A stretch of DNA of 5,055 nt, from assembly GCA_011046175.1 (NCBI GenBank), contig DSBB01000239.1:1-5055 (forward strand), given 5' to 3'. Numbering within the stretch: the first letter of the stretch is position 1; each line of letters begins with the position of its first letter. The notes below the pieces were generated by a model. The model did no database searches. It was not told the origin of the DNA and was given only the letters and a program-made list of their open reading frames with translations. The stretch comes from Candidatus Hydrogenedentota bacterium. GTDB taxonomy: Bacteria; Hydrogenedentota; Hydrogenedentia; Hydrogenedentales; CAITNO01. Position numbers and translations under genes: made by a program. Positions 1 through 5,055 of this stretch are shown in pieces.

Positions 1-1218
1 ACGATGGAAAGCGACATGCATCTGCCGCCGCCTTATGAGTTTCACGCGGATACGACTCATCTCGTGCAATTGCTGCGACAAGGGCACTATGGCGTAGCCC
101 TGTGCGATGAATCATGGGACAGGCTCATTACCTGGATTGATCTTGGCGCGCCCGCCCACGGCACGTGGCACGAGATTGTTGGCGAAGAGAAGGTATTGCA
201 TCAGCGGGACAGACGGCGCGCCATGGCGGCGCTTTACGCCCCCGGCACCGACGAAGACCCGGAGGCAATAATCGCCGGTGATTGGAGCGTGAAGCTGGAT
301 ATGATCGGACAGATCAGGCCGATCAAACAGATCAAACGGGAAGTGTATCCCGTTAATCCTCCAATGACGTTGCCGCTGCCTGAACGGCGGATTGATTTGG
401 GCAAAGGCGTTGCGTTGGAGTTGGCGCTGATCCCTGCGGGCAACTTTATCATGGGCGACGCCGACGGTCTGCCTGACGAACAGCCGGTTCACGAGCGGCG
501 CATTACAGCACCGTTCTGGATGGGCAAGTTCGAGATAACCAACGCCCAGTACGCCCTTTTTGATCCCGACCATGACAGCCGTCTCGAACATGGGGATTTC
601 CTCCAGTTCAGCGTTGAAGAACGCGGCTATCCACTGAACCTTCCGGAGCAACCGGTGGCGCGGGTGCGCTGGGAAGACGCCGTGTCGTTTTGTGATTGGC
701 TGTCCGCACTGACCGGAGAAGCGTTTTCACTACCCACCGAAGCGCAGTGGGAATACGCCTGCCGTGCGGGCACGGACACTCCCCTTTGGTTTGGCGATTC
801 GGCGACGGATTTTTCCGCTGTCGCGAATCTGGCGGACTATTCGTTGTGGCATGTGGACACGTTTCCACCGTGGAACCTGCCTTCCGGCGCCATTGCGCCG
901 TGGCGGCCCGCCGCAATGGATGTCAATGACGGATATCGCGTATCGGCGGCTGTGGGCAGTTATGGGCCAAATCCGTGGGGGCTTCACGACATGCACGGCA
1001 ATGTGGCGGAGTGGACGGCGTGCGACTATCGTGCATATTCCCGTCAAACCGGTCAAAGCGGCGCATCCGCCCGCAAGGTGGTTCGCGGCGGTTCGTGGTA
1101 CGATACGCCGAGACGCGCGCGCAGCGCCGCCAGACGCGCCTATCATCCCTGGCAACCCGTGTATGATGTGGGGTTCCGCGTGGTGGCGTCCGCGCAAAAC
1201 GCCTTGGAAACGAAATGA
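1..1218 (+). CDS. FGE/SUMF1-like domain protein with HzsA-like N-terminal segment, 5'-partial
   Basis: The frame is open to the left edge, so the ATG at base 4 is probably internal; no ribosome site can be seen before it. Numbering from that ATG (404 residues), residues 7-60 (LPPPY, GHYGVAL, WDRLITWIDLGAPAHGTW) resemble a segment found in large secreted hydrazine-synthase-alpha-like proteins of PVC bacteria. Residues 61-128 are a linker. Residues 130-395 form a full FGE-sulfatase (SUMF1/EgtB/PvdO) fold: ALIPAGNFIMGD (141-152), FWMGKFEITNAQY (171-183), FSLPTEAQWEYACRAG (241-256), GLHDMHGNVAEW (326-337), VVRGGSWYD (359-367) and GFRVV (390-394). True FGEs oxidise a sulfatase cysteine using two cysteines just after GGSY/W; here those positions are Asp367 and Ala372. 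Formylglycine formation is therefore unlikely, and a binding or structural role, or other chemistry, is more likely. The domain assignment is firm, the N-terminal family moderate, and the function unknown. The stop lies 27 bases before the next gene. Confidence 0.85.
   Translation, partial: TMESDMHLPPPYEFHADTTHLVQLLRQGHYGVALCDESWDRLITWIDLGAPAHGTWHEIVGEEKVLHQRDRRRAMAALYAPGTDEDPEAIIAGDWSVKLDMIGQIRPIKQIKREVYPVNPPMTLPLPERRIDLGKGVALELALIPAGNFIMGDADGLPDEQPVHERRITAPFWMGKFEITNAQYALFDPDHDSRLEHGDFLQFSVEERGYPLNLPEQPVARVRWEDAVSFCDWLSALTGEAFSLPTEAQWEYACRAGTDTPLWFGDSATDFSAVANLADYSLWHVDTFPPWNLPSGAIAPWRPAAMDVNDGYRVSAAVGSYGPNPWGLHDMHGNVAEWTACDYRAYSRQTGQSGASARKVVRGGSWYDTPRRARSAARRAYHPWQPVYDVGFRVVASAQNALETK
303..333 (+). 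repeat. Four GATC sites at exact 9-base spacing (short in-frame tandem repeat)
   Basis: GATC occurs at 303, 312, 321 and 330, each exactly nine bases apart, in degenerate units ending CAGATCAAA. In the FGE-like protein this gives isoleucine at every third residue (101, 104, 107, 110) in a basic stretch (QIRPIKQIK) within the linker. The repeat fits slippage of a 3-codon unit. It could also be coincidence, because the copies differ at several positions. Confidence 0.6.
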
Positions 1219-1245
1219 TTCAAGAGAAGGAGCCCGCTTCGGTTT

Positions 1246-2118
1246 ATGTCGCGTGAGTCCAATAAACATCCTGCTGTGATTGCCCATCGCGGCGCAAGCG
1301 CCGTCGCGCCGGAAAACACGCTGGCGGCTTTCAGGAGAGCCATTGATATGGGCGCGGACTGGCTCGAACTGGATTGCCGACTGACCCGCGACGGGAAACT
1401 GGCGGTGATTCACGACCCCGACATCAGTCGGATGTCCGCGAGGAACACGCCCATTGTGCAAATGCGCATGCGGGATTTGCGTCTTCTGGACGCAGGCAGC
1501 TGGTTTGCGCCGGCATTCTCCGATGAGCGTGTTTCCACGCTTGAGGATGTGTTGCTGCTGGCGGGCTCCCAAATTGGAGTGTATATCGAGATAAAAAGCG
1601 CGGTGGATGAAACGCCGCGCATTCCGGACATGTTGGAAGTGGTGGAACACAAAAAAAATCTGACGCAAAAGGACTGGAGCATGCTGATGGAGGCGGCGTA
1701 CCGGTTGAGCGCGGACAGCGTGGTTACGGCGCGCGTGGTTATTAACGCCATTCGGGCCTGCGGCGGCGCGTGTCAGATAGTGTCGCAGGCGTTTTCGCCC
1801 ATTATCGCGACTGTGTTTCGGCGGGAAGCGCCGTCGTTGCGTTTCGAGTTCCTGGGCATGGACTTGCCGGACCCGCCGAATATCTGGCGGCATTATGTTG
1901 AGTATGGCAGACGCATCGGTGTTCACGGGTTTAATATCAACAAAGAGTCCATGACCGAAGAACGGGTGCGGCAGTTCCACGACATGGGCGCAACCTGCGC
2001 CGTATGGGTGGTGGACGAGCCGGAACATATCGAAGCATGTGTCCGATGCAACGTGGACGCCATTATTACCAACAAACCCGACCTGTGCCGTGAAGTACTG
2101 AACCGCATAAAACCTTAA
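1246..2118 (+). CDS. Glycerophosphodiester phosphodiesterase (GDPD family)
   Basis: The enzyme hydrolyses glycerophosphodiesters to glycerol-3-phosphate and an alcohol, using a divalent metal on a TIM barrel. The 290-residue protein has the expected motifs in order: IAHRGASAVAPENT (12-25) with catalytic His14 and Arg15; LELDCRLTRDG (40-50) with metal ligands Glu41 and Asp43; VIHDPDISR (54-62) with second catalytic His56; YIEIK (113-117) with metal ligand Glu115; and a C-terminal barrel strand with AVWVVDEPE (252-260) followed by DAIITNKPDL (271-280). There is no signal peptide, so it should act in the cytoplasm on imported or turned-over lipid head groups. Residues about 119-160 look like an insertion relative to compact family members. 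The ATG at 1246 is preceded by GAAGGAG at 1226-1232, a slightly long 13-base spacing, and no closer start fits. It lies 27 bases after the FGE-like gene and just ahead of a symporter gene, probably in one transcript. The exact substrate cannot be told; ugpQ/glpQ names are not justified. Confidence 0.93.
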   Translation: MSRESNKHPAVIAHRGASAVAPENTLAAFRRAIDMGADWLELDCRLTRDGKLAVIHDPDISRMSARNTPIVQMRMRDLRLLDAGSWFAPAFSDERVSTLEDVLLLAGSQIGVYIEIKSAVDETPRIPDMLEVVEHKKNLTQKDWSMLMEAAYRLSADSVVTARVVINAIRACGGACQIVSQAFSPIIATVFRREAPSLRFEFLGMDLPDPPNIWRHYVEYGRRIGVHGFNINKESMTEERVRQFHDMGATCAVWVVDEPEHIEACVRCNVDAIITNKPDLCREVLNRIKP

Positions 2119-2122
2119 GGAG
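2116..2122 (+). promoter_or_regulatory. Shine-Dalgarno site of the symporter gene, overlapping the phosphodiesterase stop
   Basis: TAAGGAG here contains the TAA stop (2116-2118) of the upstream gene and a strong AAGGAG ribosome site (2117-2122). It leaves 3 bases to the TTG at 2126, 9 bases to the TTG at 2132 and 27 bases to the ATG at 2150. The 9-base spacing favours the TTG at 2132. The stop/ribosome-site overlap suggests that translation termination of the phosphodiesterase helps initiation of the symporter; this is an inference. Confidence 0.7.
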
Positions 2123-2131
2123 ATATTGCTC

Positions 2132-3685
2132 TTGCGTCATCAGTTTGGCATGCTTGACTGGTCTGTTGTCATCGTCTATATGTTCGTGGTGCTGCTCATT
2201 GGCGCGGTGGTATCGCGCAAGCAGACGGACACGCGCTATTTCTTTCTGGCTGGGCGCACCATGCCCGCATGGGCGGTGTCGTTGTCCGTATTGGCGACGG
2301 CGTTGAGCGCGGCCACCTTCATCGGCGCGCCGCAAATGGCGTTCGACGGCGACCTCACCTATCTCATCACCAATATCGGCAGCGTCATTGCCGCCTTCAT
2401 CATCGCCTTTCTGTTTGTTCCGCCTATCTACCGCGCGGGTACGGTTACGATTTACGGCTATCTGGGACAGCGTTACGGCACGGGGGCGCGAAGCGCGGCG
2501 GGCGTGATGTTTTTGCTTGGGCGACTATTGTCATCCGGCGCGCGCCTGTTCATGGCGGGCATTGGCTTCTCGCTGATGCTTTATGGTGAGACGGGCACGA
2601 ACGAACTCATATTCGCCGTGGTGCTGCTCGGTATCATCGGCACGGCATACACCATTTTCGGCGGCATCCGCGCGGTTATCTGGACGGACGCCCTCCAAAT
2701 TACCGTCATGGTTATCGCCGCGCTGTGTTCCGTGTGGTTGCTGCTTCGCGCGATACCCGTTTCGACAACAGAAATTTTGACCGCGTTGCAGGACGCGGAC
2801 GGCGTCAACAAGCTCCGGCTGGTGAATACGGAATTTTCTCTCGGAAACGCTTACACCCTGTGGGCGGGGGTGTTTGCCATGATTGTGGTGGGCGTGTCCA
2901 CCCATGGCGTGGATCAGGACATGGCGCAACGGGTGATGACGGCGCGCTCGCCGTGGCAGGGCGGCTGGGCGCTCATCAGTTCGATTGTCGTCGGCATACC
3001 CGTGATACTGATTTTCATGGTCATCGGTCTGTTGCTCTATGTCTTCTATCAGCGCCCCGACATCATGGGCGCCGCCGTGCCGCAGGATGTCATCGAAGAC
3101 ACGCGGCGGGTGTTCCCCCAGTTTGTTCTGTATCACATGCCCGCAGGGCTGCGCGGGTTGACCATGGCCGGATTGATCGCCGCCGCCATGAGCACTTTTG
3201 ACTCCGCCATCAACGCCATGGCGAGCTGTCTGGTGGCAGACGTGTACGCGCCGTGGCGCGCATGGCGCGGGCGAACGACAGACGACGCATCCATGCCGAA
3301 CCTGACAGGCTCACGGCTTGCGGTCGGCATTATGGGCGCGCTGCTCACCGTCTTCGCCATTGCCGCCATTTATATGCAGGAACGGGGCGGCGACCTGCTC
3401 ATCAACTTCGCGCTGGGCGTCATGGCGTTTGCCCTTGCGCCGCTGTTGGGCGTATTCTGTGCGGCATTGTTTACAAAACGCGGCAACACCGGCTCTGTAT
3501 TTGTGGCGTTTGCCGTAGGCATTGCGGCGGTTCTTCTCTTGCAACCGTACATGCTGCCGAAATGGCTGGATGTGGCCATCGCGTGGCCGTGGTGGTGGGT
3601 GATTGTCAGCCCTCTGTGCTTCGGCGTATGCGTGCTTGGCACACCCAAAAACAACGCAACCCAACCGGAAGGCTGTGAGACATGA
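2132..3685 (+). CDS. Sodium:solute symporter (SSS family)
   Basis: This is an inner-membrane transporter using the sodium gradient to import a small solute. From the TTG at 2132 it is 517 residues long, normal for the family. Hallmarks (numbered from this start) are YFFLAGRTMP (36-45), SAATFIGAPQ (59-68), YTIFGGIRAVIWTDALQ (173-189) and GVDQDMAQRVMTA (259-271). The helix MAGLIAAAMSTFDSAINAMA (345-364) has the Ser/Thr pattern that in vSGLT forms the conserved sodium site. I count about 13 hydrophobic segments, starting near 10-28 and ending near 482-503. The start is uncertain: TTG 2126 would add two residues but sits too close to the ribosome site, while ATG 2150 would remove six and is the usual family-like start (MLDW) but is far from it. 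The last four bases overlap the rarA start. The substrate is not readable; the family covers sugars, amino acids, sialic acid, proline and vitamins. The neighbouring phosphodiesterase is only weak context. Confidence 0.92.
   Translation: MRHQFGMLDWSVVIVYMFVVLLIGAVVSRKQTDTRYFFLAGRTMPAWAVSLSVLATALSAATFIGAPQMAFDGDLTYLITNIGSVIAAFIIAFLFVPPIYRAGTVTIYGYLGQRYGTGARSAAGVMFLLGRLLSSGARLFMAGIGFSLMLYGETGTNELIFAVVLLGIIGTAYTIFGGIRAVIWTDALQITVMVIAALCSVWLLLRAIPVSTTEILTALQDADGVNKLRLVNTEFSLGNAYTLWAGVFAMIVVGVSTHGVDQDMAQRVMTARSPWQGGWALISSIVVGIPVILIFMVIGLLLYVFYQRPDIMGAAVPQDVIEDTRRVFPQFVLYHMPAGLRGLTMAGLIAAAMSTFDSAINAMASCLVADVYAPWRAWRGRTTDDASMPNLTGSRLAVGIMGALLTVFAIAAIYMQERGGDLLINFALGVMAFALAPLLGVFCAALFTKRGNTGSVFVAFAVGIAAVLLLQPYMLPKWLDVAIAWPWWWVIVSPLCFGVCVLGTPKNNATQPEGCET
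3682..3685 (+). other. ATGA start-stop overlap between symporter gene and rarA
   Basis: The rarA ATG (3682-3684) and the symporter TGA (3683-3685) share bases. The upstream GGAAGG lies inside the last codons of the symporter. Such overlaps usually mean one transcript and re-initiation by ribosomes finishing the upstream gene. The overlap is seen directly; coupling is inferred. Confidence 0.85.
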
Positions 3686-5019
3686 CGGAAAACATGTTTA
3701 CTGATGGCGCATCCGCAGCGCCGCCGCCGAAACAGGAACAGCCGCTGGCGCGGCGTGTCGCGCCGCGCACGCTGAACGAAATCATCGGACAGGAGCATAT
3801 CCTCGGTCCGGGCAAGATACTGCGCCGCGCCATCGAAGCGGATCGCATCACGTCCCTTATCCTGTACGGACCGCCGGGCTGCGGCAAGACGGCGTTGGCG
3901 CGGGTCATTGCCATGCACACCCGCGCCGGATTCGAGCCGCTCAACGCCGTGCTGTCCGGTGTAAATGATATTAGAACCGTCATTAAAAAGGCGGACGAGC
4001 GGTTCGCCGCCAGCCAGCGTCCCACCATCGTGTTTGTGGATGAAATACACCGGTTCAACCGTTCCCAGCAGGACGCATTGCTACCGCATGTGGAAAACGG
4101 CAGAATCGTCATGATCGGCGCGACCACGGAGAATCCTTATTTTTCAGTGGTGGCGCCGTTGTTGTCCCGGTCGCAGATATTCGATCTGAAGCCATTGGAC
4201 GACGAGCATGTCATTGAACTGTTGCGACGCGCTCTTGTTCATCCCAAGCGCGGCTTCGACGATGTTACGATTACGGTGGACGACGACGCGCTCGCGCATA
4301 TTGCCCGTTTTGCCGAGGGGGATGTGCGCCGCGCCATGAACGCGCTGGAGATGGCGGTGTTAACCACGCCCACAGAGAGCAACACCATCCGCATTACCCG
4401 GGAGATTGCGGCGGAGTCCATCCAGAAAAAGATACTCCATTACGACGGCGCGGGCGACGCGCATTTCGACGCGGCGTCTGCGTTCATCAAAAGCATGCGC
4501 GGCAGCAATCCCGACGCCGCGTTGTATTGGATGGCGCGGATGATAGATGCGGGCGAACCGCCCCGCTTTATTGCGCGTCGGATATGCATCGCAGCGTCGG
4601 AAGAGGTCGGCAATGCCGATCCCCTGGCGCTGGTGGTGGCGAACGCCGCGTTTCAGGCGTCCGAGTTCGTGGGGTTTCCCGAAGCGCGGATTATTCTTGC
4701 TCAGGCCGCCATCCACGTCGCTTGCGCGCCCAAGAGCAACGCCTCGTACCTTGCCATAGACGCGGCACTGGCGAAGGTGCGCGAAGAGAAAAGCGCGCCC
4801 GTGCCGAAACACCTGCAGGACGCATCCTATCCAGGCGCAAAGGAACTGCGACGTGGCACGGACTACCGGTACGCTCATGACTACGAAGACGGCTATGTAA
4901 CCCAAGATTACGGCGTCCCGCGCGGCGCGTTCTATCATCCCAACGACCGGGGTAAGGAATCGGAAATCAAGGCGCGTCTTGAACAACTCGATGAGCGCGA
5001 CAAGACCGATAAAGCCTGA
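3682..5019 (+). CDS. rarA: Replication-associated recombination protein A, AAA+ ATPase (RarA/MgsA)
   Basis: RarA (bacterial relative of yeast Mgs1 and human WRNIP1) is a tetrameric clamp-loader-like ATPase acting on stalled replication forks and single-strand/duplex junctions. The 445-residue protein is full length. It shows the family N-terminus PLARRVAPRTLNEIIGQEHI (21-40), Walker A GPPGCGKT (63-70), Walker B IVFVDEIHRFNRSQQDALL (116-134), sensor 1 GATTENP (146-152), a probable arginine finger at Arg163 in LLSRSQIF, and sensor 2 GDVRRAMNALE (213-223). The MgsA C-terminal domain follows from about 265, with IAASEEVGNADPLAL (303-317), PEARIILAQAAIHVA (333-347) and YPGAKELRRGTDYRYAHDY (383-401). 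There is no ubiquitin-binding zinc finger, as expected for bacteria. The ATG shares ATGA with the symporter stop and has GGAAGG at 3667-3672, 9 bases upstream, so translation is probably coupled. All ATPase residues appear intact. The 3' end lies 36 bases before the window edge. Confidence 0.96.
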   Translation: MTENMFTDGASAAPPPKQEQPLARRVAPRTLNEIIGQEHILGPGKILRRAIEADRITSLILYGPPGCGKTALARVIAMHTRAGFEPLNAVLSGVNDIRTVIKKADERFAASQRPTIVFVDEIHRFNRSQQDALLPHVENGRIVMIGATTENPYFSVVAPLLSRSQIFDLKPLDDEHVIELLRRALVHPKRGFDDVTITVDDDALAHIARFAEGDVRRAMNALEMAVLTTPTESNTIRITREIAAESIQKKILHYDGAGDAHFDAASAFIKSMRGSNPDAALYWMARMIDAGEPPRFIARRICIAASEEVGNADPLALVVANAAFQASEFVGFPEARIILAQAAIHVACAPKSNASYLAIDAALAKVREEKSAPVPKHLQDASYPGAKELRRGTDYRYAHDYEDGYVTQDYGVPRGAFYHPNDRGKESEIKARLEQLDERDKTDKA

Positions 5020-5030
5020 AAGTCTTCAGG
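5015..5030. repeat. Perfect 6-base inverted repeat with 4-base loop at the rarA stop
   Basis: CCTGAA (5015-5020) and TTCAGG (5025-5030) are exact reverse complements separated by AGTC. The left arm contains the rarA stop codon. No T-run follows, so it is not a standard intrinsic terminator. It could be a weak 3' hairpin or an operator overlapping the -35 region of the promoter candidate immediately to the right. The short arms make chance occurrence quite possible. Confidence 0.4.
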
Positions 5031-5045
5031 ACGCCGTGCTACAAT
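5016..5045 (+). promoter_or_regulatory. Candidate extended -10 promoter for a gene beyond the right edge
   Basis: TACAAT at 5040-5045 matches the -10 consensus at five of six bases. It is preceded by TG at 5037-5038, giving the extended form TG-C-TACAAT. An 18-base spacer separates it from CTGAAA (5016-5021), a four-of-six match to TTGACA. It lies in the only non-coding bases after rarA, so it would drive a rightward gene starting outside the window. The call rests on sequence match alone. Confidence 0.45.
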
Positions 5046-5055
5046 ACACCTTGTA

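Noticed and set aside
1219..1245. Possible terminator or promoter between the FGE-like and phosphodiesterase genes.
   Set aside because: The 27 bases hold only a ribosome site; there is no hairpin with a T-run and no -10/-35 pair that I can support.
730..2028. A long open frame on the minus strand (about 432 codons) lying across the junction of the FGE-like and phosphodiesterase genes.
   Set aside because: It lies opposite two genes with clear family motifs. Its translation is rich in His, Arg and Pro with no recognisable domain, as expected from the antisense of GC-rich codons.
2531..3136. Minus-strand frame of about 200 codons inside the symporter gene.
   Set aside because: The translation is His/Arg/Asp-rich, the antisense of hydrophobic codons, with no domain and no sensible ribosome site context.
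3370..4050. Minus-strand open frame opposite the symporter end and the start of rarA.
   Set aside because: It mirrors conserved coding sequence, has no family motif, and its composition is typical of an antisense shadow.
5015..5030. Intrinsic terminator after rarA.
   Set aside because: The stem has only six pairs and is followed by ACGCCG rather than a T-run, so I list it as an inverted repeat only.
1..5055. A defence, mobile or otherwise novel multi-gene system.
   Set aside because: All four genes belong to known housekeeping or transport-type families. I see no transposase, nuclease, reverse transcriptase, toxin pair, CRISPR repeat or integration site.

Overview
The window is an ordinary, tightly packed stretch of bacterial chromosome. 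It is GC-rich and carries four genes, all on the + strand, with almost no non-coding DNA. No RNA gene, insertion sequence, CRISPR array, phage gene or recognisable defence system is visible. The gene types point to a Gram-negative bacterium of the PVC group or a neighbouring candidate phylum (Planctomycetota, Lentisphaerota, Verrucomicrobiota or Hydrogenedentota-like). The main clue is a formylglycine-generating-enzyme-like (FGE/SUMF1) domain fused to a segment resembling the hydrazine-synthase-alpha-like proteins common there. This placement is an inference from protein style, not from a marker gene.

Layout: (1) bases 1-1218 hold the 3' part of a gene that appears to begin before the window. 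Its product has a short HzsA-like segment, a linker and a complete FGE-sulfatase fold that lacks the catalytic cysteine pair. (2) Bases 1246-2118 encode a cytoplasmic glycerophosphodiester phosphodiesterase with intact catalytic histidines. (3) Bases 2132-3685 (possibly from 2126) encode a sodium:solute symporter of the SSS family with about 13 membrane segments. (4) Bases 3682-5019 encode the AAA+ ATPase RarA/MgsA, a replication-fork maintenance protein. (5) The last 36 bases hold a small inverted repeat and a plausible extended -10 promoter for a gene beyond the right edge.

The spacings are 27 bases between genes 1 and 2, 13 bases (or 7) between 2 and 3, and a 4-base ATGA overlap between 3 and 4. 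Each downstream start has a purine-rich Shine-Dalgarno sequence, and there is no room for a strong terminator between the genes. They are therefore probably co-transcribed. The phosphodiesterase and symporter could form a scavenging pair (import, then hydrolysis of phosphodiesters or use of the released alcohols), but nothing in the sequence fixes the substrate. RarA has no obvious metabolic link and may be carried along for expression.

I did not find a convincing novel system. The items most worth a second look are the cysteine-less FGE domain, a 9-base-periodic GATC cluster in its linker, an insertion in the phosphodiesterase, the coupling of rarA to a transporter, and the palindrome-plus-promoter at the right edge.
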